Under the pieces are notes generated by a model. That model was not told the origin of the DNA, ran no database searches, and saw only the letters and a program-made list of their open reading frames with translations. Both the position numbers and the translations under genes were made by a program. Positions 21,860 to 36,739 of a stretch of 64,000 nucleotides of DNA are shown piece by piece. Numbering within the stretch: position 1 is the stretch's first letter; the number at the start of each line of letters is the position of its first letter. Origin of the DNA: Cycas panzhihuaensis (Eukaryota; Cycadophyta); assembly GCA_023213395.1 (NCBI GenBank), contig CM041465.1:223641741-223705740 (forward strand), read 5' to 3'.

Positions 21860-24410
21860 TACACCCTAATTATAGTTATTTTTATGTACCTAACCTAACA
21901 CAATTGAATCCCCCCAATGTTAAGCTAACTTGCCCTAATCTTATCCCCAAAATGACACTATATGATGGACTCAAATAAAGGAAGGGAGCAATCAAAGTAA
22001 GAGGCTTAAGGGAGTTAGGACCATAGGATATATTTGATCATAGATAAAATGGTGAAGACTCATCAATACCAATGACCCATATTACAACAAGTATAAGGTG
22101 GTCCAACAACGCCTACATATGAATCAAACATACTTTTAGCTCTAAGAGCATAACAAAATGAGATCACCACTCCTAATAGGATAAATAAGGTCTACTCAAC
22201 TATCATCAACCCATATGTAAGCATGCCATGGAGATAGGTGCCTCTCATTAGCCCATTTAGAACACAGATTATAAGACTTAACCTACCTAAAGAAATAAGA
22301 CTACCTCTTTCATTTAGTGATGAAATTTGAGTGAAAATATAGTGGTTAACTTTTTTTATAGGAGAATAAATCTAGACTAAGACTAAGAGAAGTAGTTAAT
22401 AAAGCTAAAGATGTAACTAGAATGTTTTCTAAATTAAATAAAAAACAACAATCAAATTAAGTTGAAATAAGCCTTTTGGTCCCACTAATTTAAAGACTCG
22501 TAATAAGTATAAATCTCCACTCTATTTCAGCCCTTATGATATGCACATATGCAAGTAAAAATCAAATGTAGAAAAGAGATGATGAATTTCCTTCTCTATT
22601 TCTTTTCTTGATTACTTTTTATATATTCCTTTTCTTCATAATTAAAATGACTTGCATGTAAGATAAAGGGGAGAGACAAGTAGATATATCAAACATATAA
22701 GAGATATTCTCATTTCTTTCATTTTCAAAAGAAATTTAGACTTAAAAATAAGTTTTAAAAAACCTCTTTTTCTTTTTCTTTGAAAAGTAAAATCTAGGAG
22801 AGATTCAAAGAACAAAACTTGAAATGCACTTAGAAATTTCCTTAAAAGTAATAAGGTAAATTAATAATATATATATGTAAACAAGGTTTCTAAAGGAAAT
22901 TCAATATTTTTTTTGCTTATTAGATTGACTTATGATAGAAAAAGTTTTGACCAAGTACCAAAATCACTAAAAATAAGTTTAAAACATACTTTGTGAAAGC
23001 ATGTCCTTTAAACAATTCTGAAAAAAATTGGGTAGAACTTTGACTATGCAATAGACACTATTTCAATTAGTGGGAAGAAATTGACAGTTCCGACTCATTC
23101 CTCACTCTCAGGCCTTTAATCTACACAAAATAAGTTAATGTGCTCCCCCACTTACCAAGTTAGTGTATGCTATAGAAAAGCTCTAAAATCTAATAATGAT
23201 AAAATAAGTAACCAACTTGAAATTGATAATGATTTAAAAAGAGAAATACAGCCTCAAAACTAATGAGGTTGCCACCATGTTGAGAGCTCAAAAAGTGCTA
23301 CTTAGCCTTTATTCTCCTTGGAAGACATTCCCATAAAAGTAGAGTAAAATATATAAGGTGTAGAAAGTAAAAACCAAACATTCAAGTATAAAAAATAATT
23401 AAAAACTAGAAATTAAATATAATTTGAAGTGGGAATAAAATTCAAATTGTATGGGGGATTTTGCCCAAATTCTTAGTCAATGAGGAATGCTCATGGCATG
23501 TGGCTCTAATCTAAGATATCTCCATCAAAAATTAGATTCCAAATACTAAACTAAAAGTGGAAGGCAATCAAATAAGTAAGAAAGTAATATATTTCTAAAA
23601 AAAAATTGATAACATTCTAGTAGCATAACACTACAAATTTAGGTCTCTTTCTACTATGTGAAAATAGAGGGATTTTATAGATATTATGAGATACAAGAGG
23701 AGTGGTATTAGGCCCATGGTTTGGAATCAATCCATAGAAAAATTGTACATGTATTTAGTTTAATCAAGATAGAAAAGCATTGAAGATCAAGTCTTTTAGA
23801 AAAATAATAGATTATCCCAAGATTAACAACTTTTTTAATATCAAAAAATATAGTTGAGTATATTAATTACATATAAAAATATATCTCACCCTTTTCTATT
23901 TTAGTACTATCATCTCGTAAAATTCTTAATGGTACTATGAAGTTTAATTTTTCACGGTATTGTGATGAACTTTAGGGTACCATGAAGTTTCCTATAGATA
24001 AAACACAACATGGTACATATAAGTTTTAACATAGGATGGTTTAAAACTAGGGCTAGACAAGCATTTATCACAACAAAATGGAGAAAATACATATAAAATT
24101 AATAGTTTTGTCAATAAGAGCACCTAAAATAATAAGACAAGAAGGCAATCGCTATGAATAAGGGGAAAGGAAGGGCAAGAAGTATTTATAGAGATATTAA
24201 AAAGTCTTTTTATAGTTTATTACGCTTGGGTGGAAGCCACTCACCATGGTCAAAATTATCATAGGCTAAAAACACACACCCCCATGCACCAAAACAATAG
24301 AAAAATATTAATACATTATAATAAAAAGAAGTAAACTAGTTTAAACTAGAATAAAAGACAAGAAGCATGTACCCACACTTACTTATTGGTGCAAAATAGT
24401 TGTGGACTTC
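21860..24410 (-). repeat. Decayed LTR-like sequence related to the Tat-type elements
   Basis: The right part (about 23800-24410) aligns with 52330-52935 over some 600 bases, sharing blocks such as AAAACACAACATGGTA, GAGCACCTAAAA, AAGACAAGAAGGCAAT and ACTTACTTATTGGT. Both share with the young 16-kb LTR a GGTACC-type motif cluster and a GGGCTTAGGAAGG-like block near the LTR end. The left part is AT-rich and only weakly LTR-like. No gene is visible. Read as an old LTR in the same orientation as the 16-kb element. Confidence 0.5.
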
Positions 24411-24479
24411 TTATATTTCGAGAAATATTTATCCCATTGGTAACAAAACCTCTTCAAATATGGGCTACAAGACAAAAAA

Positions 24480-25420
24480 TGTTGTCAGTAATACTCTATG
24501 TAGATAATTCATGTGTTTCTAAAAGTAATAGGAGAAGGTAGTCTATCATAAATTTCTATCTAAGTGCTCAAAGTATTTCCCCTAGTTCAACTTTATGAGC
24601 AAGAACTTTGAAGGTGTGTTAAATAGGATAGAGATTGGCTCTATAGTCCAATCCAACCACAATGAGCTCAAAATCTAAGGGTTGCCTTTCTAGTTTAGCC
24701 TCGTTAATGAGCTTCCTTTAAAGGAGGAGATGTTTGGGTTCATCTTAAAGCTAGATTTTGATATTGGGCACAAGATGGATTGCCTCAAATGCTAGAAGTA
24801 TGTGTTCAAAATTCAATGATGATTGTCATAGATTAGCCCCATTAATAATTATTTTTTAAAGGTAGGATTTATTTAGGCTTGTCTTGGAGCTATATTTTTT
24901 AGTTTTTTAATTTTATAATCTTTTTTTTTTTCAAATAAAATGACATACTCATAAAGGTGAAACTTGAATTAAACCTAGTGAAGGAAGGTATATACTTGGG
25001 AAATCATTAAGGATTATCCCTTTTGGAAGACTATAATGAAAAAGGCATCCATAGACTAAGTAGTAGTTTAGACTCATGCTAATGTTAGTTCTAGTTTAAA
25101 ATCATAGCAGAGCATGTTTTTTTTTTTTTTTTACTTGGTTTATAATTTTTTAATTATTCATTTATTTTTTTAAAGTATGCAAACTGGGGAAAGAAAATAA
25201 AATATAAATAATATAAACTAAAAAAGAACCAAATTAAGGATGATATTTAAGGGACTAACTTGATTAGAAAGCCATAGTAGGATTACTATTTACATATTTA
25301 TAAGGTAGTTTAAGGTCATGTTAGAGCATCATGTAGTTGACTCTCATTATAGAGTAGTAGTGGCAGTTTAGGATCGTATTAGAGCTTTAGGTAGTTTAGC
25401 CTCATTTCAGAGACCTAATA
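24480..25420. repeat. Irregular tandem repeats around TTTAGCCTCATTTTAGAGC
   Basis: The motif TTTAGxCTCATTxTAGAGC and variants recur at about 24697, 24831, 25062, 25310, 25360 and 25395, with intervening sequence partly repeated (for example a GAGCTTCCTTTAAAGGAGG block near 24710 and 24850). The same motif family recurs at 39510-39680, between the antisense gene and integrase of the old Tat-type element, so this stretch is probably a fragment of a similar element. Confidence 0.45.
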
Positions 25421-26146
25421 GGATTTGATGAGGAAGCTAGCTTATAAGCTCAACTTTGTCAAGAAGCTCAAAGGTCCTAAAAAGGAATGCTAACTTATGG
25501 TAAGTGATGCTTAAGAATAAAGACAACTAGATGGTCTATTTTAACATTTTATTCTAATAAAATGTGTTGGATTATAATTGAAAAAAACTTAAATAAGAGT
25601 GATCTAGCCTGGTTGTCAAGGGCACATAATTAGGGGTAGCAAACTTGGTAAATTTGAGTAAGTTGGAAAATAATAATTTGAGAATTATATAACAACAAAA
25701 TAGGATTGTTATGGACCAAAATACATAGGTAAGAGTTTTAATGATGATAATGTACTAAATAGTATTATTGATGGGTTTAGGTAGGTATAACGCAATGTAA
25801 GTTAAGATTGGCCAACTTGGTCCAGAATGGTCTAGGTTATAGCTAAAGGGCTAGGGTTCCCATGACTTCTTCTATTAGTATGTATGATTAATGACATCAA
25901 TAATGAAATAGTATCTTAGAGATAACATGATAAATTTAGAAAACATAGTAGAAATTAATCAATGTGGCTAGGTTTCGTGCTTTGTAAGCTTAACTCTAAC
26001 TATTTAAATAGGTCATAAATGGATCCCATGAGTGACTTGGTGTCATAATCATGACAAATTTCTAAAATATATTTTATTCCTTAAGGTGTTGAGTAGGTTT
26101 TGATCATGATTGAGGCTATAATAGACCCAAATAATTAGATTTAGAG
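25421..26146. other. Unclassified AT-rich sequence
   Basis: About 725 bases with no open frame of note, no motif and no detected relation to other parts of the window. Confidence 0.4.
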
Positions 26147-27929
<1,783 letters not shown>

Positions 27930-28588
27930 TATGGTGTCAGAACCTATAGTTTTAAGATCTTATGTAATAGATAGCTTATTAAGACTATGACAAGAGTTGG
28001 ATATGAGATATATGCATTAAGCTAGAAGTATATATATGCTAGTGACATGCACGATTAATTATATAGTAGAAGGAGCTAATTAAGATGTATGCAACAAATA
28101 CATAGATATTGATGGTATGTTAATATGTTAAATTTATCATAGACATTCATTTATACATGAAGGGACCTATTTTTATGAAGTGTATAGGTACTTATAGTAG
28201 CCCATCAGAATAAAGTAATTAACCCATCAGTGGAAGTAGGCTTGTATAAAAGCATGTTGACAGGTATAGATAGTTTGTGACAACACTAGAAAGGTATATG
28301 ATAACTCATATTTGAGTGGCATGATATGGTATTATAATCTTGACATATGGAATATATGCAAGGGAAAGTTTTATTATAGTAGTTGATATGGATAATTAAC
28401 ATATATATGAATGAATTTGATGTATATAGCATGGATTATTTATGGGAGCATGAAAGAGATTTTTATAGTAGTATGAATTTGATATGGATGTGATTATGAT
28501 AACTTGATAAATATATGAGGACATGACTACCTGTGTGTTATGATAGAATATCAAACCCTAAGATGACGACATGAAAAAAAATATTATC
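27930..28588 (+). repeat. First copy of the duplicated leader
   Basis: About 650 bases nearly identical to 29459-30115 (shared blocks GGTGTCAGAACCTATAG/GGTATCAGAACCTATAG, AAGCATGT, TAGTATGAATTTGATATGG). It breaks off at a poly-A-like run and joins TTTATTGATGACGTAAAGG of truncated LTR B. Confidence 0.85.
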
Positions 28589-28654
28589 ACTTTATTGATG
28601 ACGTAAAGGCTTATAATTTTTAATAGGCTACTAATGAGATGATCTCACTATCTA

Positions 28655-28874
<220 letters not shown>

Positions 28875-29040
28875 GCATGCATCACCACAAGATAGACACT
28901 AAGATGTGTGCGTGGAAGGTCCATTGTGGGAATAATCATAGGAGAAAGTGGAGTTAGGTCTCCACGTATGATCGTAAGGTTTACATCTTTCTCCTCTCTC
29001 CTTGCTTAATTTCTTAAGAGGTGAGTACACACACACACAC

Positions 29041-29085
<45 letters not shown>

Positions 29086-29113
29086 CACATACACACACAC
29101 ACACATATAGATC

Positions 29114-29144
<31 letters not shown>

Positions 29145-29298
29145 ACACTCACCTCTTAAGAACTTAAGCAAGGAGAGAGGAGAAAGATGTAAACCTTATG
29201 ATCATAAGTAGAGACCTAACTCCACTTTCTCCTATGATTGTTCCCACAATGGACCTTCCACGCATACATCTTAGTGTTTATCTTATGGTGATGCATGC
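28875..29298. repeat. 152-bp inverted repeat around a CA/TG spacer
   Basis: 28875-29026 is the near-perfect reverse complement of 29147-29298 (GCATGCATCACCACAAG at one end, CTTGTGGTGATGCATGC-like at the other; CTTAAGAGGTGAGT against ACTCACCTCTTAAG). The 120-base spacer is alternating (CA)n and (TG)n, itself self-complementary, so the whole can fold as a long hairpin or cruciform. LTRs A and C have only the right arm. Confidence 0.92.
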
Positions 29299-29458
29299 TT
29301 TATTTTATATTCATGTTGATTAATTCGCTATATATATATACTTATGAGTTTATATTTCTCTATTATTATTATATCTTGTTATCTTATGGAATTGGAGCTA
29401 ATCTCAATATTTCCTATATTTTATCATGGTATTAGAGCAATTATAGTACGTATTTTCA

Positions 29459-32400
29459 TATGGTATCAGAACCTATAGTTTTAAGATCTTATGTAATAGA
29501 TAGCTTATTAAAGCTATGACAAGAGCCAGATATGAGATATATACATTAAGCCAGAAGTATATATATGCTAGTGATATACACGATCAATTATATGGTAGAA
29601 GGAGCCAATTAAGATGTATGCAACAAATATAATAGATATTGATGGTATGTTAATATGTTAAGTTTATCATAGACATTCATTTATACATGAAGGGTCCTAT
29701 TTTTATGAAGCATATAGGTACTTATAGTAGCCCATCAGAATGAAGTAATTAATCCACCAATGGAAATAGACCTGTATAAAAGCATGTCGATAGGTATAGA
29801 TAGTTTGCGACAACACTAGAAAGGTATATGATAACTCATATTTGAGTGGCATGATATGGTATTATAATCTTAACATATGGAATATATGCAAGGGAAAGTT
29901 TTATTATAGTAGTTAATATGGATAATTAACATATATATGAATGAATTTGATATATATGGCATGAATTATTTATGGGAGCATGAAAGAGATTTTTATAGTA
30001 GTATGAATTTGATATGGATGTGATTATGATAACTTAATAAATATATAAGGACATGACTACTGTGTGTTATGACAAAATATCAAACCCTAAGCTGATAGCA
30101 TGAAGAAAAAAATAATAATATGGCCATGAAAGTTGAAGGATTATTTTGTTTAGTTATATGTATATAAATTACATATATTTATGATGATATATTATAAGTT
30201 GTTGATAAGTCTAATTTATTTTGAGACATGTTATATATATATATAAAGCTAAATGACTTTATTATGCAGATAGATCATATATTATGCTATACATAATCAT
30301 GACTGACTACCATATCTATGGTGCTACACTTGCTTCTGAATGAAACCATCCATAGGTTAGATGGTAGCATGTCGTCCCTCCTACCAAGAACCCATGCAAA
30401 TGGTCATACATTAGAGCCAAAAAATAACAGATGCCATGCTAAGGCATAAAATAACTTGGTTGGGTCATACCATAATTGGATGCTCACCCTTGCCACCTAA
30501 CAAAAGGAATGAAACCCATGGTTATAATACCTTCACACATATAGAAGACCACACAATGTCACATAGATTGCTCCCTCTATAGTAAAAACATACAGGTCCA
30601 ACCCTATAAATAGAACAGAAGGGTGTCTTGACTAAGAATATAAATGGTATCAATGATACATCCTAGTCACAAAAAGAGATCATGCCATAAAGAATAGAGA
30701 CATAGAGGTTTATAATCATATCACAACCTACCACACCACACTCACACTATAAATAACATGGAGAGCCGCTCAATCTAATATGCATAACCAATAGAGGATG
30801 GGCTAGAGCCATCAAGCCAACAAAATGTTGCCCATGCTACAACCTTGAATCACATGCCTAACTAGCCACTAAACATGATACATCCAAATCGCAAACCCTA
30901 GTCGTAACTATGCCTCTGCTAGCATTACCTAGTCATAATTGTTAATAAATAGAGGAATGCCCAGATCTGTTGGCCTAGTCGCACTTGCCCTATTATACCC
31001 ATCTGCCACACCCATGTACATCTGTAGATTGTGATCATACCCTAAAATTATAAGTATGAGTTATATGGAATGAATTTATCCATCCAACTAGAATAAACAA
31101 AGAGTGAAATAGAGAGCACCCTCCATAGAGATTAAAGAGTAGTTACAAATTAATAGAAGATGTATGATTACATAATACAAATTTTTGTAATAGATAGATT
31201 TAGATTATTTATATATATTTTTCATCACATGTCACGTAGTTTTTATTTTTTTTTATAGAAATGATATGCCTAAGAATATTTTTGCAAAGATAAATTTTTA
31301 AAACTGTTAAAAAAGTTTGTATTTATTTTGATTAATTTAATTATATTGAATAATGGTTTCAAATCTATTGTACAACCCCTATCGTTTAGTTGTAGGTCAC
31401 ATGGCAAATCCATATGACCATGGGTTAAGCCTCAAAGAGGGCTAAACTTATTTTCAAAGGATTTTTTACTTTTTCATGGATTCCTAACACATTTTCTTGC
31501 ATAATGTCTCGCTCGTATATCAGATTCAAGTGTTGTCTATTGCATTGAAAAGTATACTTTAAAATGGTCAAAACGAGTGGTTGTATAATATGTTTTAGAT
31601 AGTAGAAGATAGTGAAAATTAAGGGTAAAGTTGATGAAAAGTCTCTAATCCTCATATAGGATGAGTTTCATATCTATTTTCAAAAAAATTTCAATTAATT
31701 CTAATGTTTTCTATGGCTCCAAACATGATGGTAAAGTTATTTTTCACGTATGGTAGATAAAAATTAAAGTTTATTTTAAAATCAAGTATTTTTAGGCCTA
31801 TTTATGATATTTTGAGGCTAATTTTTTTGAAAAAAAATCGTTAAGTGAGAAAGATTTGATGAACTTATGACATAAGACCATTGATTTGTTGGTTATTTAT
31901 TTTTCCCTTAGCTACATCACATTTGGTTTAGTGGATGGTCAAACCTCTAACCAGACATATAGATCACTTGGTTATCAAAATAGTTTTTCATAATGAAGAG
32001 AACCCAAATGTCATTTGGCACACCACATTAGCTGTCAATATTATACATCTAGATGTTAAGTATAGTTTACCTTATTATAGTTAACTTGCCTTGGCCAAGT
32101 AGTTCAACTTATTCTTGGAGTGAGGTATTCAAGATATGATCCAGTTAGCGACTTGATCCAACAGATGCTACTTTACACAACACACTCAATTGTGTTGTTC
32201 CTACAAGTAATTTAGAAGGATGATGAACCATGTATCTAAAGTAATTTCTTAGTGAACTTGTGATTATAGTAGCTGGTTAGCCATATAATTTGGTAGATAG
32301 TCATTATTTTATATAGACTTAGATATCACTTTGCTTGATTCTTAATTTAATAAATGGTTAATAGAATATTATTCATCCAACTTAATATTGATTGAAAGTA

Positions 32401-32615
32401 GCCATATAGGTGAAGATATGGAGATATGCATAAAAATACTCCATACATGTTAGTTTTACATATTTTAATACTTAATGGAGATGAGCATATAGTTATAGGT
32501 TATTTATAAGTTACAGGTGATACTATATATAGGATACAGTTACAGGTTATAGGTTCTAGCGTATAGATTAAAGACTTGAAGACAAATGATGATGACATTA
32601 AATATTATGGGGGGG
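29459..32615 (+). other. Non-coding interior of the LARD-like element
   Basis: Begins with a PBS-like TGGTATCAGAACC and ends in a polypurine tract at 32605-32615. No gag, protease, RT or integrase motif was found on either strand. The 3' third (about 31570-32600) is recognisably related to the interior of the element at 61.1-63.6 kb (for example AACTTGCCTTGGCCAAGTAG against AACTTGACTTGGCTAAGTGG). The block 30290-31080 is more C-rich and of unknown origin. Confidence 0.65.
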
Positions 32616-33103
32616 TGTTATATATATTTATAATACACATACACCTCCTACCATTCACATGCATTGAGATATGTGGGATGTACATATATCTATGTTGTCA
32701 CTTTATTAAATGATATAAATGTTCATAATATTTAATAGGCTACTCATGAGGTGATCTCACTATATATATGCACGCTCACTACTTAAGAACTTGAACAAGG
32801 ATAGAGGAGAAATATGTAAACCTTATGATCATAAGTGAATTCCTATCCCCACCTTCTCATGTGATTTTTCCCACAATGAGTTTTCCATGTATATATCTTG
32901 GTGTTTATCTTGTGGTGATGCTTATGCTTGGTGATGTATACTTTATTTTATATTTATATTGATTAATTCACTATGTGTTTATACTCATGAGTTCATATTT
33001 CTCCATTATTAGTGCATCTTGTTATCATATGGAATTAGAGCTAATCTTAATATTTCCCATATTTAATCATGGTATTAGATTAATTCTAGTATGTATTTTA
33101 ACA
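32616..33103 (+). repeat. LTR C (3' LTR of the LARD-like element)
   Basis: 488 bases, TGTTATATAT to TATTTTAACA, with the short TATATATATGCACGC sequence where LTRs A and B have microsatellites. It represents the uninflated LTR. Confidence 0.75.
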
Positions 33104-33297
33104 CAAAGGTCTTAAATGACCCATATAACTAGACTAAAACTAAGTATTAAAAATGAGAATGAAGTCAATAAGTAACTTGCCTCAAATGCCAAGAAGGTGG
33201 TAAAAGGTCTATGTACAAATTTTATATTATTTGATGTATATATGGATTTTTGTTATATATACATATATATATAGTGTGTGTGTGTGTGTGTGTGTGT
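33104..33297. repeat. Short AT-rich stretch ending in (TG)n
   Basis: No gene. Ends with a (TG)n run at about 33274-33297 that precedes the first copy of the repeat flanking the LINE. Confidence 0.6.
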
Positions 33298-33457
33298 AAA
33301 AAGAGGTTGTGGTGATAAGCCAACTCATGGGAGACTAAGTTAATTAATAAATGACAACATTATTTAACAAAGTGAGGCTATACAAAGGCCTTAAAATAAG
33401 GCCACAAAGGTCAAGCTACTTGGAGAACTAGGATAATTTATATGAGTTATCTCATAG
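33298..33457. repeat. Repeat unit, copy 1 (copy 2 holds the LINE)
   Basis: AAAAAGAGGTTGTGGTGAT followed by about 140 bases that recur at 35441-35597 (ACTAAGTTAAT, ATAACAACATTATTTAA and AATAGGGCC-like blocks). Each unit is preceded by a (TG)n tract, so the host had two tandem units of about 225 bases before the LINE entered the second. Confidence 0.75.

Positions 33458-33514
<57 letters not shown>
33458..33514. repeat. (TG)n microsatellite
   Basis: TATATATATG followed by about 25 TG units. Confidence 0.95.
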
Positions 33515-33517
<3 letters not shown>

Positions 33518-33541
33518 AGTATAAAAAGAGGTTGTGGTGAT

Positions 33542-35440
33542 CGTCTCAATCTTAGAAGCCATTCAAAAAGGATTCCACTAGTCTGGAACAAAGGATAAAG
33601 AAAAAATTTATCTAGTTTCTCAAGACAAGGTTAGTAGACCCACGTGGGCAGGTAGGCTCAATATCAAAAGACTGGGGCCATTTAATAGGGCTTTGGTGGC
33701 TAAATTAGGATGGAGACTGGTGAATAACTATGGCACCTAATGGGGAAATATCATTGCTAAAAAGTACCTGGGAGGTAGGCACTTCTTGAAAGACGAGGTG
33801 GGGGATGTCTTTGGTTCTGTTATATGGAAAGGTCTTGTTCATGCGAGGCACATTCTAATCAATGTCATGAGATGGAAGCTAGGGAATGTGGAAACTATCA
33901 GGTTTTGGGAGGACAAATGTTGCGGAAACTACAAGTTAAAACATAGACCTCTTATTGGTAACCTACAGGATGTTTGTGAGGAAATTTTTGGCCCGCTGGT
34001 CAAGGATTATTGGGAGGGATAGGGCAATGATAGAAAATGGAGGTCCTTTAAGGAATTATAAGGGACCTAGGAAGGGGGGGAGGAATACCCAGATCCTTAA
34101 GAGCATGTTGAATTAGCAGTATATACCCAAAAGACCTATGCCAGATATATTAATATGGTCTCTTTCCTCCTTTGGGATGTACTCCATGAAGGAGTGTTAC
34201 CAATCTCTTTACATGGAGGAAGGGTTTGGTGAGAATGCATTATTGGTGGGGGCCTGAAAGTTAGGGCTCATCCCAAAGGTGGTGGCATTCTAGTGGTTGT
34301 GTTTGTAGAACAAGATATTGATAATTAATAATCTTCATAGACGGGGCTTCACCATGATGAATATATATGTGCTGTGTAAGAAGGATGAGGAGTCTTTGGA
34401 CCATATCATCATTCATTGCCCCTTCTCCAAGGGAATTTGGGCATGTATTTGGACCAATCTAAGGATAGATTATGTGTCTCCTAGGACCTTTCTAGAGTAG
34501 TGGATGGTGTGGAAATCTCTTTTTAGGAGCAAGACATTGAGAATGCTATGGAAATTAATTATGCTTATGGGGGTCTGGAACATTTAGAAAGAACGTAATA
34601 GAAGAATCTTCCAAGGGAAGGATCTAGATAAGCATAGGCTCTATGAGATGATTCAAGTGACAACAATAGAAATGCTAAATCCTTTGGATGAGGAAAAGGT
34701 CCTGAGGGTAGAGGGGAGCATCATGGAGGGTTAGGGGATTAGGTTCCCAAAACTTATTGGGCTGGAAAGGAAGAAGTACTCCTAGAGGTTGATTAGTGAG
34801 AATTGGGTGAAAATAAATTTTGATGGAGCATTTAAAGGCAACCTTAGTGAGGCTAGTAGGGGTGGCCTTTGTAGATACCCTAATAGGTCAGTGAGGTGGG
34901 CCTTTGCTAAATACTATGGTCAATAGATAAGCCATTGGGCTAAACTCAAGGCTATGCAAAAAGCGATAAAAATGGCAGATGAGGATGATCAAGATAGGGT
35001 GATGATAGAAGGAGATTCTTTGACTGTAATCATGATCCTCATGGGGGAGCCATAAATTGACTGGTACAATGTGGATATGGTGAGGGATGCTCAGGATCTT
35101 CTAAGATCCAAGCAGAGTACCCAGATCTAGCACACGTATAGGGAAGGAAATGCGACAGCTGACTAACTTGCTAACTGGGCAATTTCAAATAAAGGAAAGT
35201 GGGTTTGGAAAGAGAATTTCCCAAAGGAGCTCCTGAGTCTGGTTAGATTGAATGTGATAGCTTAGAAAGAGGAAAGTTAGGGTTTATCAAGGCTTAGTGT
35301 ACTTAGGGTGGGTCCAATTATTCTAGGCCATGGGCATGTCATGGCCACTCGATTCCATAACTGAAAGGCAAATGTTGTAAAAGGTTTGGAGGCCTACTAA
35401 AACCCCTTCTATTTTTTACCATATTAAAAAAAAAAAAAAA
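33542..35440 (+). mobile_element. 5'-truncated L1-like LINE
   Basis: C-terminal part of a plant LINE ORF2, with an A tract (35426-35445) and a 19-bp target duplication differing at one base (33523-33541 and 35441-35459, AAAAAGAGGTTRTGGTGAT). Frames: 33786-34022 reads DVFGSVIWKGLVHARHIL and VMRWKLGNVETIRFWEDK, the RT-distal region of plant LINEs. 34318-34500 has NNLHRRGFTMMN, LCKKDEESLDHIIIHCPFS and KGIWA, the zinc-binding zf-RVT motif. 34800-35240 has VKINFDGAFKGN, MIEGDSLTVI and YREGNATAD, a C-terminal RNase H. The endonuclease and the RT palm are absent. Several stops make it inactive. Confidence 0.9.
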
Positions 35441-35597
35441 AAAAAGAGGTTATGGTGATGAGACAACTCATAGAGGACTAAGTTAATCGATAAATAACAA
35501 CATTATTTAATAAAGTACAACTACACAAAAGCCTAAAAATAGGGCCATGAAATTCAAGCCATTAAGAGAACTTGGATAGTTCATATGAACTATCTCT
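35441..35597. repeat. Repeat unit, copy 2, right part
   Basis: Resumes after the LINE A tract with GAGGTTATGGTGAT and aligns with 33298-33457. Confidence 0.75.
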
Positions 35598-36290
35598 AAG
35601 CACTTTTTATTTGAGAAATGTGTGACCAATGGGACTTCAAAAATGCCATCATAATATGTTAGACTATATCTTATAATAAGTATTAAGTGAAACTATTATA
35701 AGGAAGTACATCATGTGATTGAGCTACTAGTTTGTTACTTAAGTTACTAGTTATATGTTAGTTGAAGTAATTTAATTGTAAGACAACAGGTTACTCAAGA
35801 AATCTTAAAAATATTATGAGCACAAGGGGCCTATGGAGGGAAAATGTTAGATAACAAAGGCTACTCATAAATAGTTTGTAAGATTAAATATATATCTAAA
35901 AACTAAAACTTTTTAACTATAAACATGGATATATATAGTAGGGGTTGCCTCGGGGCTCTATTGAGCCAAAGTACATAAAAAGTGCTAAGGGTTGCCTAGT
36001 GAAAAAGGTCTATATAGCCTATATATGTTAGTTCAATACTAAAAAATGATCCTTTGGACTATAAACACTAATATTCTAGGAGAGAATTATCTTTGTGTAG
36101 CATTTTAGCAAAATAAAGTGCATTAATAACATATTAATTACTTGATCAATAATAATTTTAGGGGCATTTTAGAGTATGGTACACAAAAAATGGGTTACAA
36201 TAATAACAATGTTCATCATGCAAGGTGATAGTTTATAAAATAAGGAATCCAACAAGATAGACAATAAAAAAATTTAATATTCCAAAGTCA
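35598..36290. other. Unclassified AT-rich sequence
   Basis: About 690 bases with no motif. It may include the left end of the old Tat-type element, but no LTR could be matched. Confidence 0.4.
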
Positions 36291-36739
36291 AGTTGGGGTT
36301 ATTATAAAAATAGTTTTTCTTATTTTTTATTACATTTTCATGCCAAGAGTGAAAAGAACATTTTATTTACCCTTATTTATCCAAATCACTCCTGGGGTCA
36401 CCATAGACAAATAGGAAGTCAAATTTACATATAGTTAGAGGCATTAGATTCATGGTGATGAGATGGCCAAGTAGGTGCCAAAACTAGTAGAGTTAACCCT
36501 CCTTATTTTTTACAATCTCAAATTTTAAGTATTTTGTGTTTTTGGGCCTATATCCCTATTTTAAAAATTTTAGTTAAACAAGATCTAATTGTAGTCTCAT
36601 TCAAGGCTAGAATAGGGCAATTCGATGCCCAGGTTGTTTTGAACAAACTATTTTTGTCCAAATATAAAATTTTTTTGTTTTTTAGGGAAATTTTTCTTTT
36701 TTTACATACACAAATCTTTATAGGGTGGGGTCTATAAAA

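Noticed and set aside
30290-31080. C-rich block in the LARD-like interior as a host gene exon or captured gene
   Set aside because: No open frame or domain motif on either strand; kept as unknown interior sequence.
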